DNA of 44,490 nucleotides from Megamonas sp. UBA1796 (GCA_002319795.1 DCFU01000041.1:1-44490); one strand, 5' to 3'; counted from the stretch's first letter, positions 1-8,971 are shown. Notes: a model not told the origin generated them from the sequence alone. Numbers and translations are program-made.

Positions 1-220
1 GGGATTGACCAAATATTTTTTTGAGTTTTTCTTCATTTCTTGCCATTGCCAGAATAGTAATATTTAAATTCCAGTCTATATTTGCCTTACTGATTGCTTC
101 CAAGATATACACCCCTACCCTGCCAGTAGCACCAGTAATCAGTACAGTTTTATCACGAAAGGTTTCCCAATCAATTGGATTATTTAATATGATTTGAATA
201 TCTCTTTGCTCTACCATCAT
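1..220 (-). CDS. NAD(P)-dependent epimerase/SDR, N-terminus only (runs off the window)
   Basis: Only about 73 N-terminal residues are present; the gene continues past the left edge. After a lead of about 26 residues there is a Rossmann-fold start, VLITGATGRVGVYILEAI, matching the GxxGxxG dinucleotide-binding loop of extended SDR/epimerase proteins. The start at 220 is favoured because a GAGGGAG ribosome site lies 5 bases upstream; an in-frame ATG at 232 overlaps the preceding gene and lacks this spacing. The preceding IspD/TarI-like gene ends 8 bases upstream, so the two are almost certainly co-translated. Such pairs often make CDP-activated polyols or nucleotide-linked sugars for surface polymers. 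The substrate cannot be read from this fragment. Confidence 0.7.
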   Translation of the reverse strand, partial: MMVEQRDIQIILNNPIDWETFRDKTVLITGATGRVGVYILEAISKANIDWNLNITILAMARNEEKLKKIFGQS

Positions 221-228
221 ATTCTCCC

Positions 229-960
229 TCATAAACCAAAAATATATTTATTTTCTTCTAAGTCTAAAATAGCTTTTAAATAATAGAAATCCTCTGGTGT
301 CGTTATTTTTATATTTGAATTTTGTTCTTTTACCAAATGGACTTCACCGCCATAATTTGCATAAACCATAGCGGCATCAAGTAAAGGCATCCCCTTATAT
401 TCCAACTCTCGGTTTCCTTCATAGGCTTTTCTCAGTTCTCTTAAGCGAAAACTTTGCGGTGCCGTTAAGGAATAAGTATTTGTACGGTTCTTAAAATCAG
501 CAATCCCAACCTGATCAGAATCTGTGATGATAACCGATTCCGTCACCGGATGAACCGTCATAGCACAACCATATTGCTTTGCAATTCGAACATTTTCTTT
601 AATCGTCGTTAAAGACAACATTGGCCTTACTCCATCATGAACAACAACAATATCATCTAAATCCGCCCCCAAACTTTCGATAGTCTCCAACCCCTTATGT
701 AAACTACTCTGGCGATCTATTCCACCAATAATAATTTTCCGTACCTTTTTCATTTGATAAAACCTTAATAATCGCTCCATATATTCTATATAACTTCCAT
801 GGCATACAATAACAATCTGATCAATATCTGCACTTTCCTCAAATTTTTCTAAAGTATAAATAATAATCGGTTTTCCTAATAATTTAAGAAACTGCTTTGG
901 TAACCCAGCATTTCTCATACGTTGGCCAACTCCAGCAGCTAAAATCAATGCAATGTTCAT
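229..960 (-). CDS. IspD/TarI-family cytidylyltransferase
   Basis: A 243-residue nucleotidyltransferase that transfers CMP from CTP to a phosphorylated polyol. The N-terminal LILAAGVGQRM loop and LPKQFL are the CTP-binding signature. VHDGVRP (about 109-115), the TESV stretch, NRT..YSLTAPQSF and NIKITTPEDF near the C-terminus are all typical of the IspD/TarI family, and the length is normal. The start has GGAGAGTT just upstream. IspD makes CDP-methylerythritol for isoprenoids, whereas TarI/Bcs1-type relatives make CDP-ribitol for surface polymers. Pairing with an SDR gene and a setting among glycan genes favours the second role, but the sequence alone does not settle it. The gene is visibly more AT-rich than the flagellar genes, suggesting an accessory origin. 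Confidence 0.8.
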   Translation of the reverse strand: MNIALILAAGVGQRMRNAGLPKQFLKLLGKPIIIYTLEKFEESADIDQIVIVCHGSYIEYMERLLRFYQMKKVRKIIIGGIDRQSSLHKGLETIESLGADLDDIVVVHDGVRPMLSLTTIKENVRIAKQYGCAMTVHPVTESVIITDSDQVGIADFKNRTNTYSLTAPQSFRLRELRKAYEGNRELEYKGMPLLDAAMVYANYGGEVHLVKEQNSNIKITTPEDFYYLKAILDLEENKYIFGL

Positions 961-1091
961 AACTCTCCATGGTATGATGTCCTAATCAGACACCATATCT
1001 CCTTTCTCCTAATTCAAAAATTTTCTCATCATTTCGAATCATCCTATCCACAACTTGCTGCAAAATCATATTATGAATAATTTTCTAAAAT

Positions 1092-1399
1092 TCAAAGTGC
1101 ATTATCCGCCTTAAAGCTAGAACAGGTAATCATTGTACCATGTCTTGACTTTGCTATCTGTACCGCCTGCAAGATATTTGGCGAATTTCCTGAACTGGAT
1201 ATTGCTACTAAAACATCACCAGCTTCTGCCACACGCTTAAATTGCCTGCTAAAAAGATATTCACAGCTAAAGCATTACCCAGACATGCAATCGTCGCCAC
1301 ATCATCAATACTGTGCGTACACCTGCCACAATTTTTCAAAAAGTCGCCGATCTTATGGATAGCAACCCCCACACTGCCACCGCTGCCAATAAAACAAAC
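1092..1399 (-). pseudogene. Frameshifted remnant of a SIS-domain sugar isomerase (GmhA-like)
   Basis: No intact gene occupies 961-1603. On the minus strand from about 1399 one frame reads CFIGSGGSVGVAIH, then an 'IACLGNALAVN' stretch, and reaches a stop. A second frame continues the same protein with GDVLVAISSSGNSPNILQAV and TMITCSS, then ends at 1092. GSGGS and SSSGNSPN are the sugar-phosphate-binding signatures of SIS phosphoheptose isomerases. One frameshift plus loss of both ends makes it a pseudogene; a sequencing error could explain the frameshift but not the missing ends. The 1400-1603 stretch gives only broken frames. A 27-codon open frame at 986-1069 (-) is unrecognised and probably also debris. 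Loss of the heptose step suggests turnover of this surface-glycan locus. Confidence 0.7.
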
Positions 1400-1603
1400 C
1401 CATATGGTACTCCCTAAAGCCTGCCCAAAGAACGCACCCTATAGTTTATCATATCACCATAGGTCGTAATCCTTCCAATAGCAATACGGATAATTGCACT
1501 TATTTTATTCCGAAAATTCCCATGTAAAACATGCGCATACCTTAGCTCAAGTTCTATAAAACCAAGCTAAAAAATACATCTATCATATCGATTTGATACA
1601 TTT

Positions 1604-2362
1604 TCACCCCTGCTGCCAGCTCATGTCTCCATCTACCACGCGCCGGCCACTGTCAGGGCAATCCGTAATAAAAGCATCTATACCCCAATCGCTGAGCTGC
1701 TTCATAGCAAGTTTTGCATCCACAGTCCACGCATGAACCCGCAGCCCGGACGTATGACATTTCATGATATACGCTTGATCCAAGATATTATAAGGTAAAT
1801 GAACAGCATCTGCCTGCAAGATTTTTGGATATGCTGGCACGCTGATAAAATTTTCTGCTGCCAGCAAACCAATTTTTGCCTCCGGCACAATGCATTTCAA
1901 TTTTTGCAGCGAATAATGGTTGAACGAGGAATAAATTACCCGACCTGTTATCCCCATTTTTTCCACCAGAGAAGCAGTTTTTTCCTCCAAGCCATCATAG
2001 TAAATCATACCCGTTTTAAGTTCAATATTCATGATCAGTTTATTGTTTTGCATAAACGTAAGCAGTTCAGCCAGCGTAGGAATTTCTACAAAACCGTATT
2101 CTGGATGCGTCTTGCTAAAGCTGAACTTTTTAAGCTCCGTCAACGTATAGTCCTTAATCCAGCCACAGCCGTTGCTTACGCGATCAATGCGTTCATCATG
2201 TGCAACAACGATTTCTCCATCTCGGGTCAGCTGCACATCGAGTTCAATGCCATCGGCGCCCATTTCAACTGCTTTATTAAACGCCGGCATCGTATTCTCC
2301 GGTGCATATTGCTGATCCCAGCCCGATGCGCCGCGATGTGCCCATACTTTCGTTTTCATCAT
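1604..2362 (-). CDS. Glycerophosphodiester phosphodiesterase (GDPD family)
   Basis: A 252-residue GDPD-family TIM-barrel enzyme that hydrolyses glycerophosphodiesters to glycerol-3-phosphate and an alcohol. AHRGAS (about 8-13), PENT (about 22-25), ELDVQLTRDG and VAHD carry the catalytic histidines and metal-binding acidic residues; IELKTG and a C-terminal AWTVD/FITDCPD complete the family pattern. There is no signal peptide, so it looks cytoplasmic. The start lies 2 bases after the stop of the cytidylyltransferase fusion gene, with GGGAAAA upstream, so it is the last gene of a three-gene operon. It could supply or recycle glycerol-3-phosphate for the upstream enzyme, or trim glycerophosphate from a glycan; both roles are inferences from context. 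Confidence 0.88.
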   Translation of the reverse strand: MMKTKVWAHRGASGWDQQYAPENTMPAFNKAVEMGADGIELDVQLTRDGEIVVAHDERIDRVSNGCGWIKDYTLTELKKFSFSKTHPEYGFVEIPTLAELLTFMQNNKLIMNIELKTGMIYYDGLEEKTASLVEKMGITGRVIYSSFNHYSLQKLKCIVPEAKIGLLAAENFISVPAYPKILQADAVHLPYNILDQAYIMKCHTSGLRVHAWTVDAKLAMKQLSDWGIDAFITDCPDSGRRVVDGDMSWQQG

Positions 2363-2364
2363 AT

Positions 2365-3708
2365 TTATTTTCCCTTTGCAATTTGATACTTCCTAAAATT
2401 CTCCATCAAATCAGCTAATGCAATAGATTCGCGCTGAGTCAATTTAAAATCCCCGTTTTCACGATTATCCAGTTGCGCTAGGAAATCACTGATCTCATAA
2501 CGCAGTCCATCCCCTAAAAATATCTCGGAATATTTCTCAACTTTTGATGCGTCCTCATAGTGAATTTCAAAATAAGTTGTTTTCCACCAGGGAGCTTCCA
2601 CAACGATATACCCTTTCGTACCAGCAATCAACAGCCTGCCTTCAGATTTCACCCCAAGGCCACAGGTAACCGTAGCCAAGCCATGTGCATAACGCAACGA
2701 CGCACGTGTAAAGATGTCAATTCCATTTTCGCTGTCAATAGTATCAAATTGGAGACTTTCATAATCTGTACCAAGCAACTTCAAAACAGGAAGCATAACA
2801 TAACTGCCAATTTCCAGAAAACTCCCCCCATTCATTGAATCTGTCAGTTCCCGGAATGCAGGATTTTCCAGTTTAGTGAAACACGCCTCCACATTTCTTA
2901 TATTACCTATTTTTCCGCTACAGGCAATACCAAGCAGTTTGTGGAATCCCGGACAATATGCTGTTTTAATGCCCTCAAAGAGAATCAGCCCATGCTCTTT
3001 GGCATAACCAAATACATCCTCCGCCTGCGTCCGTTCCAGTACCATTGGTTTTTCACAAATGACATGTTTGCCATGTTCCAAGGCTGACTTAATGTATGTA
3101 TAATGCGTCTCATGCGGAGTAGCAATATAAACCACATCAACATCTAAATATAACTCTTCCATATCTAGATATGCATTAATTTCATGCTGTTCGGCAAAAT
3201 GAACTGCACTCTCCCTATGCGGATTATAGACGCCCTGTACACTAACCCCACTAACCGCTACCGCTTCTGGTAAAAAGCGCGCAGCAATTCTGCCTGTCCC
3301 GACAATGCCAATGCGCTGAATATGCCGTTTTTGGGCTCTGAGAATCGTACTGGAAACATTTTTGGTTCGTTCCAGATAAACAACCTGACAATAATCTTTC
3401 AGATAGTCAAACTTTCCTGTCCAATCCGACCCAACCGTAAAAATATTAATATGATATTTTTTGATATCACTAAATTTTTGTCCAGCTCCCTCTTCAATGA
3501 TGATTTCATCTGCGAAACCAGTTTTACGAACATTTTCGATACGGTTCATTAACGAATCGACCACACTAAGCTTCCCACGGGTTTTATCATATGCTTCAGT
3601 TGTCACTCCAACAATCAAGTAATCTCCTAGAGCCTTCGCACGCTGCAGTAACCGGTAATGTCCTTCATGAAAAAGATCAAACGTTCCATAGGTGATGACT
3701 TTAATCAT
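2365..3708 (-). CDS. Glycerol-3-phosphate cytidylyltransferase fused to Gfo/Idh/MocA oxidoreductase
   Basis: A 447-residue two-domain protein. Residues 1 to about 130 are a TagD/GCT-type cytidylyltransferase: YGTFDLFHEGH carries the HxGH nucleotide-binding motif, and RTKNVSSTIL matches the GCT RTxGISTT signature. Residues from about 133 onward form a Gfo/Idh/MocA oxidoreductase: IGIVGTGRIAARF is the NAD(P)-binding loop and CEKPM is the family's EKP motif. GCT makes CDP-glycerol from CTP and glycerol-3-phosphate. The fused dehydrogenase may reduce a precursor to glycerol-3-phosphate or act on another polyol phosphate; this is not resolved. The start overlaps the previous stop in an ATGA, so it is translationally coupled to the glycerophosphotransferase gene. 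Confidence 0.85.
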   Translation of the reverse strand: MIKVITYGTFDLFHEGHYRLLQRAKALGDYLIVGVTTEAYDKTRGKLSVVDSLMNRIENVRKTGFADEIIIEEGAGQKFSDIKKYHINIFTVGSDWTGKFDYLKDYCQVVYLERTKNVSSTILRAQKRHIQRIGIVGTGRIAARFLPEAVAVSGVSVQGVYNPHRESAVHFAEQHEINAYLDMEELYLDVDVVYIATPHETHYTYIKSALEHGKHVICEKPMVLERTQAEDVFGYAKEHGLILFEGIKTAYCPGFHKLLGIACSGKIGNIRNVEACFTKLENPAFRELTDSMNGGSFLEIGSYVMLPVLKLLGTDYESLQFDTIDSENGIDIFTRASLRYAHGLATVTCGLGVKSEGRLLIAGTKGYIVVEAPWWKTTYFEIHYEDASKVEKYSEIFLGDGLRYEISDFLAQLDNRENGDFKLTQRESIALADLMENFRKYQIAKGK

Positions 3709-6233
3709 TTCCGGCTCCCCTTTCGTACCAGTTTCTGTATCACGAATTGATATATTTTTTCGCCGCAGGTCCCATCAAAATTTGCAGCAATCTCACTAAA
3801 TACTTCCAATTGCTTGTCACGGTTAAAGGGCTTTCCCTTCAATGTCCCATCCAATAAATCCTGTAGGGAATTAATGGCCGTCTCTTCACAACCATACCGG
3901 CACCATTCCGATAATTCGCTAAACCCAGCCTCGTGCTGAGCCAGCTCCGTCCTGTCCAATGTAATATCTACTTCCCGACATTCTTTACTGCATAAGCTGA
4001 TATCATATAATCGACGCCGAAATGCATCGAAAAACCGGTAAACATTTTCATGCATAGGACGAACAAAGATTCCACTTGCTACTGTAAAGAAATAGTCTTT
4101 TGGCATCTCAGTTGACGGTGGTACCGGGCTACTCCATTCCTGCATCTGTCCAGTTTTTTTATCCAAGCAAACAAACATATTCCCCCAATAAGGGGACAGA
4201 ATTACCTGATTAGCATTAAATGCGGCCATGCTGAATGGCCGTTCTTCGCACACATAGCCAAACGGCATCTGACGGCATTGAAACCCGTCTGGAAAACCAT
4301 CATAAATTCGACTTTGTCCTATAGATGGATTCCAACAAAGAATTTCACTACCAATATATGGCAACAGCCAAATCTCATCTCCATCAGCAACCATCACCAT
4401 ACAACCACCAGGATTCACAACCATTAAGTCAATTTTCTTCACCTGCAACGAGCGACTATCAATTGCTAAAATCGTTTCACCTTGCGGTGAAGCCAATAAA
4501 AGTTTATCGCCCCAAACAGCATTTCCTCCCATACGCCATTCACCTTGAACGTTCTGCACAAACACTTCATTACAGCCTGTAATATAATCCACACAGTCAT
4601 TAACAAGATCATATCGAACAATAGCCGGATAACGAAACGGCAACAAGAAGATGTAATCCCCAATACGATAAGCTCCAGCAAAAGCCCCTGGTTGCTCGAT
4701 CTGATACTGCAACGCAATTCTTTTAACAACCCGATGATTCTCTATGACCAGTATATCTCTTGCCTGTAGCGGACATACGTACAATTTCCCTTCAAATGGA
4801 ATAACGGTTTGATAATAAAAGGCAGAAGTATATCGTGATAAATCGCAATAGTGCACGTAATGATGGCCATCCGCCGCATGATACAAGTGATTATGTCCCG
4901 TAACCAGCCATTCGTCCTGACCAGACGGCAGAAACCCCTGGATGAACTCTCCACGCCAGTCATACTCATCCGGCAATGCATGTATACGGTTATTCAAAAC
5001 GAAAAGTGGCTTGCCCGCGATACCAAACAAAGAGGTAACGCTGGTCCCCGTATCACCAATATATACATCAGACAGAGCAATCGTTTGATCGATATCCGGC
5101 GTATCATCATAAATGCCGATTGAATACTCACGAAACCATGTTCGCAGGCGCTCATACTCTGGCAAAAATTCTGGACGCATGGATTTAAATGTCGCCATCA
5201 TCAAGGGATGCGGTCTCCAAATCAGGCAAACATCCTCCCGATCCAAAAAACAACGAAAAACATATTCCATCTTTTGCAGAAAGTTTTTCGTATCTTCCAA
5301 CATTCCCGTCAGACTCGTATTATAAAAATACACCTTTTTCCCTTGTATTTGATTTCTCCATGACTTTGGTGGTTCAGGTGGATGGGCACAAATTTGAACC
5401 ACCCGATCGAATTTTGGAGAGCCCAACGGAAGCAATTTCTCTGCTGGTATAGAAGGATCAAAGCATTTACAAATCTTCTCAGCCTGAACTACAATGTAAT
5501 CAACATTTTCATAAGCTTTGCACATAACCTGCCCCTCGCCCATTCCGCCCGAAGTTGCATAGTAAGGAACATACATTAACAAATTAGTATATTTTTTTAG
5601 TTTCACTGAATGATAATCCGAATCAATCGAGGTAACAATATTCGTACCATCATATGGATAATGAATAAAAATAACATCTGGATGCATTTTCTCAAGATCA
5701 ACAACCCGATAATCAAGCACGGGAACCTGTTTAGGAAACAGATTCGCCTCACAGTGCCATTCCCTTGCGGTCTGATCTGGATTACGATCACAATAGGGAA
5801 TTGGCACGACATAAGTATTACAATGAGCCTTATCCTCAATTGCCGCTTTCCAAATACTTTCCAAGCTATCCCACATAGAAGCCTTATACGGCAAGAAAAC
5901 AATCTCTTTTTTTATCTCTTTTTCATTTTTGAGCGCATTTGTAGTAAATTCCAACAATGCAGTACATAACTCACAAACTTCTTCCAGCTCCTGTATCGTA
6001 AACTGTTCCTGATCACTGCGTACGATAGCAGAAATCATACCATCGAATATTTCACTATAAACCGCATAGCGTTCATTTGACAGATGTTCTTTGCAAACCA
6101 TAGCAATAGGCTGCAAAGCCGCAATGCACTCTTGTAGCATTGCGGCCTGCGACGATGCTTTTATGTATTCGATTCCTTTCTTTACATCCAATAACATCTC
6201 TACAACTTTATTTCTGACCTGCCTATCCATCAT
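3705..6233 (-). CDS. CDP-glycerol glycerophosphotransferase-like enzyme with beta-propeller-like C-terminal half
   Basis: 842 residues. A helical lead (1 to about 105) is followed by a GT-B-like domain (about 108-430) resembling the CDP-glycerol:poly(glycerophosphate) transferase family: VPYYATSGG (about 222-230), a G-S-P-KFD motif (about 271), IWRPHP (338-343) and YIGDTGTSV near 391-399 correspond to the TagF-type catalytic/donor-binding regions. The C-terminal half (about 440-780) is made of short beta-rich segments with recurring W and G turns, suggesting a beta-propeller, but I cannot identify a family. No membrane segment is seen, unlike a secreted enzyme. It begins the operon with the CDP-glycerol-type cytidylyltransferase, so the likely reaction is transfer of glycerol-phosphate from CDP-glycerol to an acceptor, possibly a flagellin glycan. 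Confidence 0.75.
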   Translation of the reverse strand: MMDRQVRNKVVEMLLDVKKGIEYIKASSQAAMLQECIAALQPIAMVCKEHLSNERYAVYSEIFDGMISAIVRSDQEQFTIQELEEVCELCTALLEFTTNALKNEKEIKKEIVFLPYKASMWDSLESIWKAAIEDKAHCNTYVVPIPYCDRNPDQTAREWHCEANLFPKQVPVLDYRVVDLEKMHPDVIFIHYPYDGTNIVTSIDSDYHSVKLKKYTNLLMYVPYYATSGGMGEGQVMCKAYENVDYIVVQAEKICKCFDPSIPAEKLLPLGSPKFDRVVQICAHPPEPPKSWRNQIQGKKVYFYNTSLTGMLEDTKNFLQKMEYVFRCFLDREDVCLIWRPHPLMMATFKSMRPEFLPEYERLRTWFREYSIGIYDDTPDIDQTIALSDVYIGDTGTSVTSLFGIAGKPLFVLNNRIHALPDEYDWRGEFIQGFLPSGQDEWLVTGHNHLYHAADGHHYVHYCDLSRYTSAFYYQTVIPFEGKLYVCPLQARDILVIENHRVVKRIALQYQIEQPGAFAGAYRIGDYIFLLPFRYPAIVRYDLVNDCVDYITGCNEVFVQNVQGEWRMGGNAVWGDKLLLASPQGETILAIDSRSLQVKKIDLMVVNPGGCMVMVADGDEIWLLPYIGSEILCWNPSIGQSRIYDGFPDGFQCRQMPFGYVCEERPFSMAAFNANQVILSPYWGNMFVCLDKKTGQMQEWSSPVPPSTEMPKDYFFTVASGIFVRPMHENVYRFFDAFRRRLYDISLCSKECREVDITLDRTELAQHEAGFSELSEWCRYGCEETAINSLQDLLDGTLKGKPFNRDKQLEVFSEIAANFDGTCGEKIYQFVIQKLVRKGSRK

Positions 6234-6329
6234 TCAGCAACCCGCTCCATTCATTTCCTGCCGACTCATTAAGAAACTACTGACTGCACAATACATTCTG
6301 TAACACCGATCAACAACTACCTGTTATAT

Positions 6330-6356
6330 ACATCGGAAAACAGGCAGAAAAACTTA
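6330..6356 (-). promoter_or_regulatory. sigma28-type promoter for the glycerophosphate operon
   Basis: On the minus strand the -35 TAAG (6353-6356) is followed by exactly 15 bases and TCCGATGT (6330-6337). This fits the sigma28/SigD pattern TAAA-N15-GCCGATAT with one change in the CGATA core. It has the same spacing and TTAAG -35 context as the promoters before flgM, flagellin and the OGT operon. The predicted transcript has a leader of about 90 bases before the start codon at 6233. Confidence 0.6.
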
Positions 6357-6380
6357 AATTCTCATTGAATCTCATTATTG

Positions 6381-8885
6381 CTATTTTTTTACAGCAACAA
6401 CTTCCCACTGATAGGCATCAAATGATACCTTGTCTACTTTTATACTGGTAAGCAGCGATAACTCTTTCTTCAGTGCAGCTTCTTCGACCGACTGGGGTTC
6501 CTCACTATAAGTCATAGCGGCAATCCGCAATCCTGTTCCTTCCATCATAGCAATGATTTCCGATTTTGTAAAAAATCGCAAATGTGTACGATCCAAGATT
6601 CCCGCGTCCGTATACCGCCACTGTCCCTGCAAGAGATGCTGCAGCACAGAAATATGCATGACATTTGGTATACTGGCAACAACAGCCCCATCTGGTTTTA
6701 AAAAACCATACAGTTTCCGCAAAACCTGCCATGGATTGTAAAGGTGCTCCAGGATGTCTCCCAAAATAATGTAGTCAAATGTATCCTTCCATTCCAGGTG
6801 CTCTGTATTTTCTATATCCATGTTCTCTATTTGTCCGAAACATTTCGCTATAGAAGCTGCACCTTCACAAATTTCGATGCCAAAAAGCTGTGCAGATGGA
6901 TTCAATTCCCGGATACGCATAAGATTGCCGCCACAAGCACAACCGACATCCAGCACATGAAGATCTGGTTTTTGTAAGTCGAGATAACGCAGCAGCATGT
7001 CCTTGGTACAGGTAGAATATCCGACACGGATTCCTTGCCATTTTTCTGCAAAAATCTCTTTATTGCGCTCTTGCAGCTCTGCCGGTTCAAAACCATTGTT
7101 CAACAGACTTCCCTGTTCATGATGTACATATGCATTTTTCACGACCATGAGATTGTATCCCGCCTGATTCAGGCGTAGGGAGTAATCTATATCCTCACAA
7201 TATCTCGGGAAAAATTTCTCATCAAAATGACCAACCTGTTCCACAGTTTCACGTTTTACCAATAAACAAAAACTTTCCAAGAACAAGCTCTGCCGCTGTT
7301 TTTCATTGCTTTTGCCAACTTGATCGGCAAAACTCTGCATACCGGTAAAATCTGAATAATTATCCGCTTCAATATATTGATATACATAATATGTACGGTT
7401 CGTCACCGGCCCTACCGCTCCAATATCCGAACTGCTATACAAAACCTGCCTCATCTTTTCCAAAGCGCCCCGCGTCAATACCACATCATTGTGCAGAAAG
7501 AGGATTTCTTCTCCCAGCGCTGCCTCTATGCCATTATTGAAGGCCGCCGCGATTCCACGGTTCTTATCGTTATGAATCAATCGTATAGCAGGCTGCGCTT
7601 TAAGCCATGTTCCCGAAGCATCCGTCGACGCATTATCCACCACAATGATTTCGTATGCTTGTCCCTTTAAACAATTTTCGACAGACATGATACACTGCTG
7701 TGTATAGGATAAATGATTACACACTGCAATGACAATACTGGTTTTCGGACGCGCAGCATTTTTCTTCGTATAAATTTCATCTTCCATATAAATTTTTCCA
7801 TTGTCATTCACATAGTGGTACATTTGTGATAAAAACCCGGCAAAATTTTTAAATTGCTGTAGACTGCCTGTCAAAATAACAATATCATACCTGCCATCTA
7901 AGCAACTAAATACGTCCCGTTCAATATTGGCGCAGTACTGAACAGAAAAAACCGCATTGGCAATCTTTGCTTCGCTTGCATCAGCTGTTATGCCATAAAT
8001 TTTTATGCCCGGACAACGCCCCGACAGAATCGCCAAATCAAAACCACAGCCACAGTCAATTTCCAATACACGTGCACCCGCAGGAATTTCAGGCTCTACT
8101 TTGAACAACACTGGATTTAATTCCTTATAATGAGCGGAAACACCCCATTTTTTCTGAAAAAGGACAAAATTCTTTGCAGCTAACCGCAGACATGCCTCGT
8201 GTTTTTGCTGCTGCTTTGCCGGGTGCTCATCCTGCACAAAGGATGCTCCGCCGAAATGATGAATAAACGTATCCTTGCACAAAAGCAAGCGATAGCCTGC
8301 CTGCCAAATACGCAAAGAATAGTCATCATCCTCATAATTTCCCGGAGTGAATGCCTCATCCATTTCCCCGACCTTTTCGTAGACCTCACGCTTGAACATA
8401 TAGCAAAAGCCCACGAGCACTAAACGCTGTTCCCATTTTGATGTATCTGTGTGGTTATATTGCTCCGCAAAAGCCATCATATCATCCAAAGAACTATATT
8501 GCGCCTCTACCCGCTGCCAATTCGAGCAGTTATTAGTCACACAGCTTACCGCCCCTACACGGTCATCACTATATAGTGCCGCCAACAATTGCTCCAGCCA
8601 ATGCGGTGTAACGATAGTATCACTGTTCAGGAGCAGGATTTCTGTACCACTCGCCCGCTCCATTCCTTGATTGCAGCCTTTTGGGAAGCCTTCATTTTTT
8701 TTATTAAAGACACTCATTATATCAGACTGTTCCCTGAGCCATTCTACCGTACCATCCCTGGAGGCATTATCCACGACAATCAGCTCATAACTGCCAGAGG
8801 TAGTATATTGCCGAATACTCTCAATACAGAGTCTCGTATAATCCAACGTATTATAGCTCACAATAACAATACTCGTTTTTTTCAT
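6381..8885 (-). CDS. Glycosyltransferase/methyltransferase with GT2-MT-GT2-MT architecture
   Basis: 834 residues with four domains in series. GT2 domain A spans 1 to about 245 (SIVIVSYN start, VVDNAS, LNSDT DxD-like motif at 86-90, HHFGGASF end). A class I methyltransferase-like domain follows (about 265-372, LEIDCGCG loop at 274-281). GT2 domain B spans about 381-620 (VVDNAST, LHNDV at 464-468, YCEDIDYSLR). A second methyltransferase domain (about 640-830) carries LDVGCACG (645-652) and GDILEHL (709-715), typical of SAM-dependent enzymes. The first methyltransferase lacks a clear post-I acidic block and may be degenerate. It looks cytoplasmic, with no membrane segments. It has its own sigma70-type promoter, so it is likely controlled apart from the flanking flagellar units. 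Likely role: building and methylating a glycan. Confidence 0.85.
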   Translation of the reverse strand: MKKTSIVIVSYNTLDYTRLCIESIRQYTTSGSYELIVVDNASRDGTVEWLREQSDIMSVFNKKNEGFPKGCNQGMERASGTEILLLNSDTIVTPHWLEQLLAALYSDDRVGAVSCVTNNCSNWQRVEAQYSSLDDMMAFAEQYNHTDTSKWEQRLVLVGFCYMFKREVYEKVGEMDEAFTPGNYEDDDYSLRIWQAGYRLLLCKDTFIHHFGGASFVQDEHPAKQQQKHEACLRLAAKNFVLFQKKWGVSAHYKELNPVLFKVEPEIPAGARVLEIDCGCGFDLAILSGRCPGIKIYGITADASEAKIANAVFSVQYCANIERDVFSCLDGRYDIVILTGSLQQFKNFAGFLSQMYHYVNDNGKIYMEDEIYTKKNAARPKTSIVIAVCNHLSYTQQCIMSVENCLKGQAYEIIVVDNASTDASGTWLKAQPAIRLIHNDKNRGIAAAFNNGIEAALGEEILFLHNDVVLTRGALEKMRQVLYSSSDIGAVGPVTNRTYYVYQYIEADNYSDFTGMQSFADQVGKSNEKQRQSLFLESFCLLVKRETVEQVGHFDEKFFPRYCEDIDYSLRLNQAGYNLMVVKNAYVHHEQGSLLNNGFEPAELQERNKEIFAEKWQGIRVGYSTCTKDMLLRYLDLQKPDLHVLDVGCACGGNLMRIRELNPSAQLFGIEICEGAASIAKCFGQIENMDIENTEHLEWKDTFDYIILGDILEHLYNPWQVLRKLYGFLKPDGAVVASIPNVMHISVLQHLLQGQWRYTDAGILDRTHLRFFTKSEIIAMMEGTGLRIAAMTYSEEPQSVEEAALKKELSLLTSIKVDKVSFDAYQWEVVAVKK

Positions 8886-8971
8886 TTACAGAGCTCCTTT
8901 TCCTAATCAACCCCGAATTATTCATAAACCTTTTGAGAGATAACCTTTCGCAGGTGCACACATATTGTACG

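Noticed and set aside
1242..1469. 75-codon plus-strand open frame
   Set aside because: It overlaps the SIS pseudogene, has no ribosome site and no recognisable family.
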